From contig NZMW01000010.1 of assembly GCA_002694685.1 (NCBI GenBank), positions 434,001 through 498,000 on the forward strand: a stretch of 64,000 nucleotides of DNA, read 5' to 3'. Source of the stretch: Balneola sp. GTDB taxonomy: Bacteria; Bacteroidota; Rhodothermia; Balneolales; Balneolaceae. The notes beneath the pieces are model-generated. The model worked only from the letters and a program-made list of their open reading frames with translations, did not search any database and had not been told where the DNA came from. The position numbers and the translations under genes are program-made. This document shows positions 8,438 through 18,093 of the stretch, piece after piece; the first letter of the stretch is position 1; every line of letters starts with the position of its first letter.

Positions 8438-10183
8438 ATGGCGAAGGTAGAAGTGGTTATGCCCCAAATGGGCGAATCGGTAATGGAAGGCACAGTAATA
8501 GAGTGGGCCAAAAACGTTGGTGATACTGTTGAGGTGGATGAAACCTTGCTCGAAGTTGCTACCGATAAGGTAGACACTGAGGTGCCCTCTCCTGAGGCGG
8601 GTGTACTTGTTGAAGTACTTGCTGAAGAAGGAGATGTGATTGAAGTAGGAAAACCGATTGCCATTATTGAAACCGATGCAGATGCTGCAGGGGATGTATC
8701 CTCTGGTGGAACTGATGAAGCTAAAGCCGAAGAGCCGGCTACAGAAGAATCTGAGCCTGAAGAAGAGTCTGCCCCGGCACCAAGCTCAGGTGGTGGAGAC
8801 GAAGGCGAACGTATTGAAGTTCAAATGCCTCAAATGGGTGAGTCTGTTGTTGAAGCTACAGTAATCGGCTGGTCAAAGCAGGTAGGCGATAAGGTAGAAG
8901 AAGACGAAACACTTTTAGAGATCTCAACTGATAAGGTTGATAGCGAAGTACCTTCTCCAACGGCAGGTACACTGGTTGAAATTCTCGCCGAAGAAAATGA
9001 CACGATTGAGGTTGGTCAAACCATCGCAATAATTGCTACAGGTGAGGGTGCTTCGGCCAGTCCTAAATCAAGCAGCTCAGCTCCTAAGAAAGAAGACAAA
9101 GCTGAGCCGGCTAAACAAGAAACACAGCCTGCTGCGGTTTCTTCAAATGGAAGTTCCGGTGGGTCAGAGCCACAGCGTGTAGGTGATGATGGAAGATTTT
9201 ATTCACCACTAGTTCGGTCAATAGCAAAAGAAGAAGGAATCAGTCAGCAAGAACTTGAGAGTATTGATGGCTCAGGTCAAGGTGGACGGGTTTCTAAAAA
9301 AGATATTCTGGCATATGTAGATGATCGAAAATCCGGGAAAGTTTCTGCACCAGCACAGCAGAGCAAACCTTCAGGTGGTGGACTTAGTAAGCCAACTTCA
9401 ACATCGAAGTCTTCAGACGGGTCAATATCAGCAGGTCAGCTGGATGTATCTCACTCACCTTCCGGTGATGTTGAGATTATAAAAATGGACCGCATGCGGA
9501 AGATGATTGCGGAGCATATGGTTCGGTCAAAACAGACCTCTGCTCATGTAACTACTTTTGCTGAGGTGGATGTTACTAATATGGTGCGATGGAGAAATGC
9601 CAATAAAGGCAAGTTCTTTGATAAAACCGGCACTAAACTGACATTTACTCCACTGTTTGTAGAAGCTATTATAACAGGGATGCTTGAATTTCCACTAATT
9701 AACAGTTCTGTAAATGGTGATGAAATTCACCTTAAGAAAGACATTAACTTTGGCCTTGCGGTAGCGCTTGGAACCGGAGGTGAAGGCGGACTGATTGTGC
9801 CTGTAATTAAGAAAGCTCAGGAGAAAAACCTGGTTGGTCTTGCAAATGCAGTTAATGAAGTAGCTGAAAAAGCCCGAAGCAAGAAATTAAGTCCTGATGA
9901 CTTGGTAGGCGGTACTATCACTTTAACCAATTACGGAAGTGTTGGGAACTTGATGGGTACACCAATTATAAATCAGCCACAAGTTGCCATTATTGGAACC
10001 GGCGCTATTGAAAAACGCCCCGTTGTTATGGAAACCGAAGCCGGAGATGTAATTGCGATCCGTCATATGATGTATCTATCTATGAGTTATGATCACCGAA
10101 TTATTGACGGCGCCCATGGCGGAGCTTTCTTGAATCGCATCAAAGAGATTCTGGAAGATTTTGATATGGATCGTTCGGTTTAA
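8438..10183 (+). CDS. 2-oxoacid dehydrogenase E2 (dihydrolipoamide acyltransferase), two lipoyl domains
   Basis: A 581-aa E2 component. Lipoyl domain 1 spans residues 2-78 with lipoyl lysine K44 (ATDKVD), and lipoyl domain 2 spans about 125-200 with K166 (STDKVD). Acidic, Ala/Ser/Gly-rich linkers separate them. A peripheral E3-binding domain (FYSPLVRSIAKEEGISQQEL onward) lies at about 248-290, and the catalytic CoA-dependent acyltransferase domain fills roughly 345-581 with SYDHRIIDG (H553, D557). It transfers the acyl group from E1-bound thiamine to CoA. Whether it serves pyruvate, 2-oxoglutarate or branched-chain oxoacids cannot be decided, because neither E1 nor E3 is adjacent. A terminator follows at 10211-10243. 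Confidence 0.92.
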   Translation: MAKVEVVMPQMGESVMEGTVIEWAKNVGDTVEVDETLLEVATDKVDTEVPSPEAGVLVEVLAEEGDVIEVGKPIAIIETDADAAGDVSSGGTDEAKAEEPATEESEPEEESAPAPSSGGGDEGERIEVQMPQMGESVVEATVIGWSKQVGDKVEEDETLLEISTDKVDSEVPSPTAGTLVEILAEENDTIEVGQTIAIIATGEGASASPKSSSSAPKKEDKAEPAKQETQPAAVSSNGSSGGSEPQRVGDDGRFYSPLVRSIAKEEGISQQELESIDGSGQGGRVSKKDILAYVDDRKSGKVSAPAQQSKPSGGGLSKPTSTSKSSDGSISAGQLDVSHSPSGDVEIIKMDRMRKMIAEHMVRSKQTSAHVTTFAEVDVTNMVRWRNANKGKFFDKTGTKLTFTPLFVEAIITGMLEFPLINSSVNGDEIHLKKDINFGLAVALGTGGEGGLIVPVIKKAQEKNLVGLANAVNEVAEKARSKKLSPDDLVGGTITLTNYGSVGNLMGTPIINQPQVAIIGTGAIEKRPVVMETEAGDVIAIRHMMYLSMSYDHRIIDGAHGGAFLNRIKEILEDFDMDRSV

Positions 10184-10210
10184 ATAGAATTCTCATCTTC
10201 GTAAAATTTG

Positions 10211-10243
10211 GAGACGCTATGAAATTGGCGTCTCTTTTTATTT
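10211..10243 (+). terminator. Rho-independent terminator between E2 gene and panC
   Basis: GAGACGC (10211-10217) pairs with GCGTCTC (10228-10234) around a 10-base loop and is followed by a T-rich run to 10243. It lies 28 bases after the E2 stop codon. The run ends 4 bases before the panC ATG, leaving almost no separate leader for panC. Confidence 0.85.
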
Positions 10244-10247
10244 GAGC

Positions 10248-11099
10248 ATGAAGCAAATTGCATCCATAAATGAAATTCGAGAAGCGGTTGCCGGTTTAAG
10301 AGCCGATGGCAAAACCATAGCTTTTGTGCCAACTATGGGTGCTTTGCATGAAGGACACTTATCACTGATCCGTTTAGCTAAAGAGAATGCTGACGAGGTA
10401 GTTGTCTCAATTTATGTAAATCCCGAGCAGTTTGGCCCTAATGAAGATTTTGAGAGCTATCCCCGCCAAATGGAAGAAGACTTGAAGGCCTGTGAAAAGG
10501 AAGGCGTTGCAGCGGTTTTTACTCCAAATGACGAAATCATGTATGGCTCAGATAAAAAATATTTGAGCATCAAGATAGATACGCTTAATGAACATATGGA
10601 TGGGGTAAGTCGCCCCGGTTTTTTTGAAGGGATTGTGTTGGTGGTGAATAAACTCTTTAACATTATAAAACCGGATTTTGCCGTGTTCGGGCAAAAAGAT
10701 ATCCAGCAGTTTCAGATCCTTTCCCAAATGGTGGAAGAATTCAACCATAACATAAAACTGATTGCCGGACCTATTGCACGTGCTAATGATGGGTTAGCTC
10801 TTAGTAGCCGTAACGCTTACTTGAGTGATCAGGAGCGGAAGATTGCGCCAAGTCTATATCGGGCACTGCAGTATGTAGAGAAGCAAATTCGGGATGGAGT
10901 GGATGAGCCCTCATTATTGTTAAAACACCAGCAGGATGAGTTGGAAGCGAAAGGATTCAAAAATGATTATCTTAATGTGTTTTCACAGAAAGAGATGCAT
11001 CCAGTAGAGAAATTGGAGCCTGGGAAAACATATATACTCGCCGGCGCTGTTTATTTAGGAAAGACTCGCCTCATTGATAATATAATTTTAGACCTCTGA
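10248..11099 (+). CDS. panC: Pantothenate synthetase
   Basis: A 283-aa enzyme that joins pantoate and beta-alanine using ATP, the last step of pantothenate synthesis in the cytoplasm. Motifs seen are [14 protein letters not shown] (HIGH-type nucleotide site, about 27-40), [41 protein letters not shown] and the KMSKS-like [10 protein letters not shown] chose the ATG at 10248 over an in-frame TTG two codons upstream, which falls in the terminator T-run. panD starts 10 bases after the stop, so the two form an operon supplying beta-alanine and using it. Confidence 0.95.
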   Translation: MKQIASINEIREAVAGLRADGKTIAFVPTMGALHEGHLSLIRLAKENADEVVVSIYVNPEQFGPNEDFESYPRQMEEDLKACEKEGVAAVFTPNDEIMYGSDKKYLSIKIDTLNEHMDGVSRPGFFEGIVLVVNKLFNIIKPDFAVFGQKDIQQFQILSQMVEEFNHNIKLIAGPIARANDGLALSSRNAYLSDQERKIAPSLYRALQYVEKQIRDGVDEPSLLLKHQQDELEAKGFKNDYLNVFSQKEMHPVEKLEPGKTYILAGAVYLGKTRLIDNIILDL

Positions 11100-11109
11100 A
11101 AGTAGCACC

Positions 11110-11532
11110 ATGAAGATCACGATGTTTAAATCAAAACTGCACCAAATGGCAGTGACCGAAGCCAACCTGATGTATGAAGGTAGTATTACTATCGATCAGG
11201 ACTTGCTGGATGCCGCTAATCTTCTGCCCTACGAAAAAGTGCAGGTGCTCAATATCACAAATGGATCTCGCTTAGAAACTTACACCATTCCGGGAGAGAG
11301 AGGAAGTCGTGTTTGCTGCCTGAATGGAGCCGCTGCTCGCATGACCCATGTTGGGGATAGAATTATTGTAATCAGCTATGCCGAGATGACTCCGGAAGAA
11401 GCTAAAGAGCATAAGCCGAGAGTAGTTATAGTTGATGAGAATAACGATCCAAAAGAAATACTGGATAACACTCAGCCTGGAACATCTTACGATATGAAAT
11501 CCGGCTTGGTTGACAACACCCTCATTGACTAA
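11110..11532 (+). CDS. panD: Aspartate 1-decarboxylase, pyruvoyl-dependent precursor
   Basis: A 140-aa precursor that makes beta-alanine from aspartate. The self-cleavage site is Gly24-Ser25 in MYEGSITID, where Ser25 becomes the pyruvoyl group. Other conserved parts are the early lysine region (MFKSKLHQ), [11 protein letters not shown] (about 42-52), [13 protein letters not shown] and [12 protein letters not shown]. The C-terminal tail after residue 115 is variable in the family. It directly follows panC with a 10-base spacer. The region up to the next gene (11533-11597) shows no terminator. Confidence 0.95.
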   Translation: MKITMFKSKLHQMAVTEANLMYEGSITIDQDLLDAANLLPYEKVQVLNITNGSRLETYTIPGERGSRVCCLNGAAARMTHVGDRIIVISYAEMTPEEAKEHKPRVVIVDENNDPKEILDNTQPGTSYDMKSGLVDNTLID

Positions 11533-11597
11533 GCAGTTTATTTCCTCACATATCAAGTTTGTAAATCGTGCCCTGAGTATTCCTTCATCCTATTTTG

Positions 11598-13826
11598 ATG
11601 AAGAATAATATTTTCAAGAGAAATGTGCCCGAGGCTCAAGAGGTAGTTAAATCTTCCAGCGAAGGGCTGGGTACTTTTGGCGGTGTATTCACCCCATCTA
11701 TTCTTACCATCCTCGGGGTTATTATGTACCTGCGTTTTGGATGGGTAGTAGGTAATGTTGGGCTGATTGGTACTCTTCTTATCGTAACCATCGCAACGTC
11801 CATTACTTTTTTGACAGCCCTTTCTATTGCCTCCATTGCAACCGACCAGCGGGTAAGAACAGGAGGGGCATATTACATGATAAGCCGTTCGCTTGGAATT
11901 GAGTCAGGCGGGGCAATTGGGATCCCATTATATCTTGCCCAGGCATTTTCAATTGCACTTTATACCATCGGTTTTGCTGAAAGTGTGGTAGGCGTCTTCC
12001 CTGAACTGAGCATAAAAGTTGTAGGTATCGTCACAACCATAGCAGTGGCTTTATTGGCTTTAATTTCAGCTAAAGCGGCAATTCGGGCTCAGTATTTCAT
12101 CATGTTTGGGATTGTGCTCTCCTTGCTTTCACTGATTTTTGGAAGTCCCGTTGAGCAGTCAAGTATAGAAATGTGGGGAGCGTCACCTGAGAATTCGGCC
12201 GGGTTCTGGGTTGTTTTTGCGGTATTTTTCCCTGCCGTAACTGGTATCATGGCCGGAGTCAATATGTCCGGAGATCTAAAGGATCCCAAAGAATCGATAC
12301 CAAAAGGTACATTTTATGCCATTGGTGTTGGTTATGTGATTTACATGGTCCTTCCAATCATCTTAGCAACCCGAGCAGATGCACTCACGTTGATAGAAGA
12401 CCCATTAATTATGCGAAAGATTTCGTATTGGGGAGATGCTATTTTGATTGGTGTTTGGGGGGCTACCTTATCAAGTGCGGTTGGGAGTATTATGGGCGCC
12501 CCAAGAGTTTTGCAGGCTCTTGCCCGTGATAAAGTATTGCCCCGTTGGTTAGGATGGTTAGGTCGTGGTGATGGCAAGGATGACACTCCGCGTATAGGAA
12601 CTATAGTAACACTGGGGGTTGCACTTGCGGCTGTTTATTTTGGGAATTTAAACCTGATTGCTCCAATTCTTACCATGTTCTTTTTAACGACCTATGGAGT
12701 CCTGAATATCACAGCGGGTATAGAGCGATTACTTGAGAGTCCTTCATTTCGGCCCGAGTTTAAAGTACACTGGGCGTTTTCCATTTTGGGAGCATTAGGA
12801 TGTGTTAGTGTTATGTTTTTAATCAATGCTTTGGCTACCGGCATTGCATTCCTGTTTGTAATAGCGATTTATGTATGGCTAGAGCGTAGAGAGCTACAGT
12901 CGGCTTGGGGTGATGTAAGGCGTGGAATCTGGATGGCTATTACCCGTGCGGGACTGCTTCATTTAGGTTCCAGTGAGGAGGCAAAAACATGGCGACCCAA
13001 TCCATTAGTACTTACCGGAGCGCCCACCAAAAGATGGCACCTTATTGATTTTGCTCTATCACTAACCCATAACCGTGGATTAATGACGATCGCTACGGTT
13101 TTGACAAGCAAAAATATCCTTCCAGAAAAAATCGCACAAATGGAGAAGTCCATAAGAGATTTCCTGGCAAGCCGAAGTGTGCAAGCTTTGGTGCGAGTTA
13201 CTTCAGAACCCGATGCTTTTAAAGGAGCGGAAAGGCTAGTTAAAGCATATGGATTGGGAGCTTTGGTGCCCAACACCATTATTTTGGGTGATAGTGAAGA
13301 CCTTAAAATTCGGAAGCAATATTGTAAGATGATTCAAAACTTTCACCGGCTTAAAAGAAATATAATCATAGTGCATGATGACAAGGAGAAAGGTTATGGG
13401 GAGAAGAAAACAATTGATGTTTGGTGGGGCGGTCTAAAAGGAAATGGCGGGTTGATGATGATAGCCGCCTATTTATTAAAGACTAGCCGCGATTGGTGGG
13501 ATGCGGAAGTGCGGATCAAAATGGTGGTTGACTCCGAAAAGGCAGCCGAAGACGCTTATCGAAATGTCTCCGGTTTTATTGAAAAAGCCAGAACCGGCGC
13601 TACTGCCGAAATCTTAGTTTCAGAAGGCCGATCCTTTGACGAAATTTTGCACGAATCTTCAAAAGATGCAGATCTGGTTTTTCTGGGGATGGCGCAACCG
13701 GACGAAAATTTCGAAGCCTATTACGAAAAAATGCAGGAGCGATTAAAGGGCCTTCCCACAACTATGCTCATTCTTGCGGCAGAAGAAATATCGTTTGGGG
13801 ATGTTTTAATGCAGAGTCAGGAGTGA
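11598..13826 (+). CDS. APC-superfamily permease of the cation-chloride cotransporter (SLC12-like) type
   Basis: A 742-aa inner-membrane transporter. The N-terminal half, to about residue 430, has around 12 hydrophobic segments. It contains GLGTFGGVFTPSILTILGVI followed by MYLRFGWVVGNVGL, typical of bacterial relatives of Na-K-Cl cotransporters, and GGAYYMISRSLGIESGGAIG. The C-terminal 300 residues are soluble, with RWHLIDFALSLTHNRGLM, a DVWWGGLKGNGGLMMIAAYL segment, and a universal-stress-protein-like end (DADLVFLGMAQPDENFEAYY). Substrate ions cannot be read from the sequence; K/Cl or Na/K/Cl cotransport is the family expectation. The ATG at 11598 was preferred over the preceding TTG. It stands alone after panD. 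Confidence 0.85.
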   Translation: MKNNIFKRNVPEAQEVVKSSSEGLGTFGGVFTPSILTILGVIMYLRFGWVVGNVGLIGTLLIVTIATSITFLTALSIASIATDQRVRTGGAYYMISRSLGIESGGAIGIPLYLAQAFSIALYTIGFAESVVGVFPELSIKVVGIVTTIAVALLALISAKAAIRAQYFIMFGIVLSLLSLIFGSPVEQSSIEMWGASPENSAGFWVVFAVFFPAVTGIMAGVNMSGDLKDPKESIPKGTFYAIGVGYVIYMVLPIILATRADALTLIEDPLIMRKISYWGDAILIGVWGATLSSAVGSIMGAPRVLQALARDKVLPRWLGWLGRGDGKDDTPRIGTIVTLGVALAAVYFGNLNLIAPILTMFFLTTYGVLNITAGIERLLESPSFRPEFKVHWAFSILGALGCVSVMFLINALATGIAFLFVIAIYVWLERRELQSAWGDVRRGIWMAITRAGLLHLGSSEEAKTWRPNPLVLTGAPTKRWHLIDFALSLTHNRGLMTIATVLTSKNILPEKIAQMEKSIRDFLASRSVQALVRVTSEPDAFKGAERLVKAYGLGALVPNTIILGDSEDLKIRKQYCKMIQNFHRLKRNIIIVHDDKEKGYGEKKTIDVWWGGLKGNGGLMMIAAYLLKTSRDWWDAEVRIKMVVDSEKAAEDAYRNVSGFIEKARTGATAEILVSEGRSFDEILHESSKDADLVFLGMAQPDENFEAYYEKMQERLKGLPTTMLILAAEEISFGDVLMQSQE

Positions 13827-13846
13827 TTTTTCACTATTCACATATA

Positions 13847-13869
13847 TTTATTGTTTATAAGACAATAAA
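13847..13869. promoter_or_regulatory. AT-rich inverted repeat ahead of the MacA-like operon
   Basis: TTTATTGT (13847-13854) and ACAATAAA (13862-13869) are exact reverse complements with a 7-base spacer. They lie 21 bases after the permease stop and about 98 bases before the adaptor start. The site could be an operator or a weak AT-rich hairpin; there is no proper U-tract, so a terminator is less likely. Confidence 0.35.
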
Positions 13870-13967
13870 ATCAATACATTAGCGTACTTGTAAAACTATT
13901 TACTTAGTACACTCGTCAATGTATAAAAGAAGTATATTTAGCTTCACTTTTTTAAACTATTTACCAC

Positions 13968-15227
13968 ATGAAGAAAAAATATTTAATTCCGGCTATCGCA
14001 TTTGTCCTCTCATTAGGGGCTTGGTTCATATTCGGAGGGGAAAGTACAGAAGCTATTGAGCTTACAACCCGCCCATCACAGGGTGAATTTGTTGTTGATG
14101 TAACGAGCACCGGAGAACTTCGAGCTAAAAATTCTACAGAAATAACCGGCCCTCAGGGCGTCCGCGAGTTTCGTGTAAATAACTTAACAATACAGCGTTT
14201 AATCCCAGAAGGAACCATCGTTAAAGAGGGGGACTTCATTGCGGAACTTGATCGTTCTGAAATCATGGGTAAACTTCAGGATGCACAACTTGATCTGCAA
14301 AGTGCTGAATCTCAGGTTACTCAGGCGCAGTTAGATAGTACGCTTGAGTTATCGCAGGCCAGGGATAATTTGATCAACCTGGAGTTTGCGTTAGAAGAAC
14401 GCCAGATTGAGGTAGATCAGTCGCAGTATGAGTCACCTGCAGTACAGCGGCAAGCAGAGATTTCTTTAGATAAAGCACGGCGCCAGTTAGCCCAGGAGAC
14501 AAAAAATTATCAGACTAAGGTAAAGCAGAATGAAGCTAAACTTCGTGAAGTAGAAGCTGAGCTCACCAAGAAACAAAATGAGATCAGAAAGATTAGGGAG
14601 TTAATGACTCAGTTTACCGTGTATGCTCCTGATCAAGGGATGGTGATATATCGCCGAAACTGGGACGGATCTAAGATTACAGAAGGAGAACAGATAAGTG
14701 CATGGAGTCCGGTAGTAGCCGAATTGCCTGATTTCTCGGTGATGGAATCTGTGACATATATCAACGAAGTGGACATTCAAAAAGTAGCGTTAGGCCAGAA
14801 AGTAACTATTGGGCTAGATGCAGTTCCGGATAAAAAGCTAACCGGTACCGTTACGGATGTAGCAAACATTGGAGAGCAAAGAAAAAATTATGACTCCAAA
14901 GTGTTTGAAGTAATAATTGAAATAAATGAGAGAGACAGTTTGCTGCGCCCGGCTATGACCACAAGCAACAAAATCCTGATCAACAGAACGAATGATGCTC
15001 TGTTTGTGCCACTCGAAGCTGTTCATGCCGTTGACTCTTTAAGCTTTGTATTTAAGAAAGACGGAATTTACCCATTGATGCAACAGGTGGAGTTAGGTGA
15101 GATGAACGACAACTCAGTAGTTATTTATAACGGGGTATCTATAGATGACGAGTTATATCTGACGGTGCCTGAAGATACCGCTGGTGTAGAGAGAAAGATG
15201 CTCAGTGAACCAATCACTAAGCGATAA
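13968..15227 (+). CDS. Periplasmic adaptor (HlyD/MacA-type membrane fusion protein)
   Basis: A 419-aa membrane-fusion protein with an N-terminal membrane anchor (KYLIPAIAFVLSLGAWFIF). The first half-lipoyl segment starts near residue 45, a coiled-coil hairpin at about 110-215 is rich in Q, E, K and L, and beta-barrel parts follow (IGLDAVPDKKLTGTVTDVA, then RPAMTTSNKILINRTNDALF). It would link an inner-membrane permease to an outer-membrane channel. The permease and a TolC-like gene follow at once and overlap or nearly touch, making a three-gene operon. A MacA-like role is inferred from this neighbour set. Confidence 0.85.
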   Translation: MKKKYLIPAIAFVLSLGAWFIFGGESTEAIELTTRPSQGEFVVDVTSTGELRAKNSTEITGPQGVREFRVNNLTIQRLIPEGTIVKEGDFIAELDRSEIMGKLQDAQLDLQSAESQVTQAQLDSTLELSQARDNLINLEFALEERQIEVDQSQYESPAVQRQAEISLDKARRQLAQETKNYQTKVKQNEAKLREVEAELTKKQNEIRKIRELMTQFTVYAPDQGMVIYRRNWDGSKITEGEQISAWSPVVAELPDFSVMESVTYINEVDIQKVALGQKVTIGLDAVPDKKLTGTVTDVANIGEQRKNYDSKVFEVIIEINERDSLLRPAMTTSNKILINRTNDALFVPLEAVHAVDSLSFVFKKDGIYPLMQQVELGEMNDNSVVIYNGVSIDDELYLTVPEDTAGVERKMLSEPITKR

Positions 15228-15237
15228 AGGAACTTCC

Positions 15238-16596
15238 GTGCTAAATAAAATACTCTACAATTTTGATATTGCGATTGAAGCGATTCAGCGCAATAAACTT
15301 CGAGCCTTACTTACTTCATTGGGGATTATTTTTGGGGTAGCATCGGTAATTGCGATGCTCGCCATTGGAACCGGAGCTCAGCAAGAGATCTTATCTCAAA
15401 TGCAGCTATTAGGTACCAATAATGTCATCATTCAGCCGATAATGGAACAGGTTGAAGGAACGGTTGGTGAAGATGGCGAATCAGAAGGCAATCAAAGAAA
15501 ATACTCCCCTGGGTTGACGCTGCAGGATCTGAATAGCATTAAGCGAATTATGCCGGAGGTAGAGTATATAAGCCCTGAAATTATTTTTGATACAAACTTT
15601 ATCCGAAATGCCCGGATGCGCAGCGGAAAAGTTGTGGGAGTGAATGATGAATATTTTGAGATTAATAATTTCACCATTCAAAACGGAAATAATTTTAGCA
15701 CCGAACAAATACGAAACTCATCTCCCGTTTGTATAATTGGTTCCGATGTAAGAGCCAAATTTTTTGCCGGAGAAGATCCGATGGGTAAAAAGATAAAGGT
15801 GGGTAACCTTTGGCTAACTGTTATTGGGGTTTTAGAGAAGAAAGAACTTACAACAGAGAACATTCAAAGCCTGGGTATCCGTAATTATAATCTCGATATT
15901 TTTACTCCTGCCACAACCATTTTGTTGAGATTTAAGAACCGTGGGTTGGTTACAAAAGATGACATTGATGCCTCAGCCGGCGGCGGAATGCGCGTTATGA
16001 TTTTTGGAGGAAATGATGAGGAAGAGGAAGCTGGGTCAGAGAACTATCACCAGTTGGATAAACTCATTGTTCGCGTCACGGATTCAAAATACAGTGTTTC
16101 TATAGCGGAAGTTCTTTCCCGGATGTTAAAACGCCGCCATAACGGTGTTGTTGATTATGAAATTATTGTACCGGAACAACTTCTTCAGCAAGAGCAGAGA
16201 ACAAAGCGAATTTTTAACCTTGTGCTCTCCTCCATAGCATCGATCTCTTTAATTGTTGGGGGTATTGGGATTATGAATATTATGCTGGCTTCTGTGGTAG
16301 AACGATATCGGGAAATTGGAGTCCGTATGGCAGTTGGAGCACAGAAAAAAGATATCGAACTACAGTTTCTCACAGAAGCTCTTACCATTAGTATCTCGGG
16401 TGGAGTGATTGGCATTATCCTGGGAATGGCTTTCAGTTATGCAATTGAGGCTAGTGCTGAGATAGCCACGGTGGTAACACCTATTTCAATTTTAATTTCA
16501 TTCGGAGTTGCCGTTGTTATCGGGGTAGTATTTGGATATTACCCGGCAAAACGAGCGGCCCAACACGACCCTGTACACGCATTACGACATGAATAA
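15238..16596 (+). CDS. MacB/FtsX-type ABC permease without an ATPase domain
   Basis: About 452 aa from the GTG at 15238, which has AAAGGA six bases upstream; an earlier GTG at 15205 would give 463 aa and a 23-base overlap with the adaptor. One TM segment (LTSLGIIFGVASVIAMLAIG) precedes a large periplasmic MacB-like domain. Three TM segments follow near the C terminus (SSIASISLIVGGIGIMNIML; a second; ILISFGVAVVIGVVFGYYPA). The text YREIGVRMAVGAQKKDIELQ is typical of FtsX-type permeases. MacB proper has an N-terminal ATPase, which is absent here, and no ATPase gene is adjacent. The gene ends by overlapping the TolC-like start (ATGAATAA). Confidence 0.88.
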   Translation: MLNKILYNFDIAIEAIQRNKLRALLTSLGIIFGVASVIAMLAIGTGAQQEILSQMQLLGTNNVIIQPIMEQVEGTVGEDGESEGNQRKYSPGLTLQDLNSIKRIMPEVEYISPEIIFDTNFIRNARMRSGKVVGVNDEYFEINNFTIQNGNNFSTEQIRNSSPVCIIGSDVRAKFFAGEDPMGKKIKVGNLWLTVIGVLEKKELTTENIQSLGIRNYNLDIFTPATTILLRFKNRGLVTKDDIDASAGGGMRVMIFGGNDEEEEAGSENYHQLDKLIVRVTDSKYSVSIAEVLSRMLKRRHNGVVDYEIIVPEQLLQQEQRTKRIFNLVLSSIASISLIVGGIGIMNIMLASVVERYREIGVRMAVGAQKKDIELQFLTEALTISISGGVIGIILGMAFSYAIEASAEIATVVTPISILISFGVAVVIGVVFGYYPAKRAAQHDPVHALRHE

Positions 16597-18073
16597 GCAT
16601 TTTTTTGGACTTCTGATCATTGCCCTGGCCTTCGGTTCGCTGAACATACAGGCTCAAAATCAACGGACGCTTACTTTAGACGAAAGTATTTCTATCGCAA
16701 AAGAAAATAGCCCGTTGGCCCGAGCAGCGAACTTTCAGCTGGTTTCAGCAAAATGGAGGTTTAAATCATTTCGTGCCGATTTACTCCCGAGCCTTGATTT
16801 GGATGGTGATGTTCCGGGTTTTAGCAGAGCGATTACAGCCAACAGGCTTGACGACGGTACAACAACCTACCAAGAGGAGAGTCAGTCCCAATCATCGGTT
16901 AACCTCTCGATCAATCAAAATATAATGCCAACCGGCGGGCGATTATCTCTATCGAGCGGTATTAATCGGCTTATTCTTTTTGATGGAGGGCTCAACGACC
17001 AAAACATTTATCGGTGGCAAAGTACCCCTTTAGTCGCTACCTACTTCCAGCCGCTTTTTCAGTTCAATAGCCTAAAATGGAGAAATAAAATTGAACCACT
17101 TCGCTACCAGATAGCTCAGAAACAGTTTGTGGAAGACATGGAAGATCTGTCTTTCAATGTAACACAAAGCTTTTTTGATTTTCTCTTGGCTAAGATCAAT
17201 GTTGAAGTAGCTGAATTCAACGTCACCGTTAACGATTCGATCTATAATATTTCAAGTGGGCGATATCAGGTAGGTAGTATTGCGGAAAATGACCTGCTTC
17301 AAAGTGAGTTGGCGTTAAGAAATGCTGAGACTTCACTTACCACGGCTAATCTAAACTTCCAGCGAGCCGAAGAAAATTTTAAGGCGCTTTTAGGGATTCC
17401 GGATCAAACCACGGTTGAAGTAATTATACCGGAAGATGCACCCGTTTTGAACATCGATATTGACAAAGCTCTGGAGCTTGCCAGGGAGAATAATAGCACA
17501 TCCTTGGAGTTTGAGCTTAGTGAGATTCAGGCCAACCAGTCCTATGATCAGGCTCGAAAAGAGGCTGGCTTTTCCGCAAGTATTCAGGCTAGTTATGGGT
17601 TAAACCAAACAGCAGAAGATTTTGCGGATGTATATAGTGACCCTCAAAACCGCCAATTCTTCACATTAGGATTTCAAATCCCGATTTTTAATTGGGGGAA
17701 GAATACGGCAGAAATTCAGGCCGCAAGAAATCAACAGGCTGCAACAGCAAATACTATTGCTTATCAAAAGCTTCAGTTTGACCTGAGTGTAAGGAGTACT
17801 GTGAGGGAATTTTCTCAGCTTCGCAGTCAGGTTGAATTGGCGGAGACTTCTGATGAAATTGCAGACCGGCGCTATGAAGTGGCAAAAAACCGATACCTGA
17901 TTGGGAAGATTGATGTGACGAACTTATTCATTGCCCAAAACGAAAAGGACAGTGCCAGAAGGAGCTACATTCAGTCGCTTAGAAATTACTGGACGGGATA
18001 TTACAATCTTCGCAGACTCACTTTATACAATTTTGAACGAGGACAACCTATAGTTCTGGACACTGATATTTAG
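16589..18073 (+). CDS. TolC-like outer-membrane efflux protein
   Basis: A 494-aa outer-membrane efflux factor with a signal peptide (MNKHFFGLLIIALAFGSLNI, cleaved after QAQ). It shows two repeats of long helices typical of the family: the first around FVEDMEDLSFNVTQSFFDFL and YQVGSIAENDLLQSELALRN, the second around VRSTVREFSQLRSQVELAET and NRYLIGKIDVTNLFIAQNEK. The ATG at 16589 overlaps the permease stop by 8 bases, which supports this start over an upstream in-frame codon. It would form the trimeric channel for the adaptor and permease encoded just before it. Confidence 0.9.
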   Translation: MNKHFFGLLIIALAFGSLNIQAQNQRTLTLDESISIAKENSPLARAANFQLVSAKWRFKSFRADLLPSLDLDGDVPGFSRAITANRLDDGTTTYQEESQSQSSVNLSINQNIMPTGGRLSLSSGINRLILFDGGLNDQNIYRWQSTPLVATYFQPLFQFNSLKWRNKIEPLRYQIAQKQFVEDMEDLSFNVTQSFFDFLLAKINVEVAEFNVTVNDSIYNISSGRYQVGSIAENDLLQSELALRNAETSLTTANLNFQRAEENFKALLGIPDQTTVEVIIPEDAPVLNIDIDKALELARENNSTSLEFELSEIQANQSYDQARKEAGFSASIQASYGLNQTAEDFADVYSDPQNRQFFTLGFQIPIFNWGKNTAEIQAARNQQAATANTIAYQKLQFDLSVRSTVREFSQLRSQVELAETSDEIADRRYEVAKNRYLIGKIDVTNLFIAQNEKDSARRSYIQSLRNYWTGYYNLRRLTLYNFERGQPIVLDTDI

Positions 18074-18093
18074 GTCAATGATTACGTAGGAAT

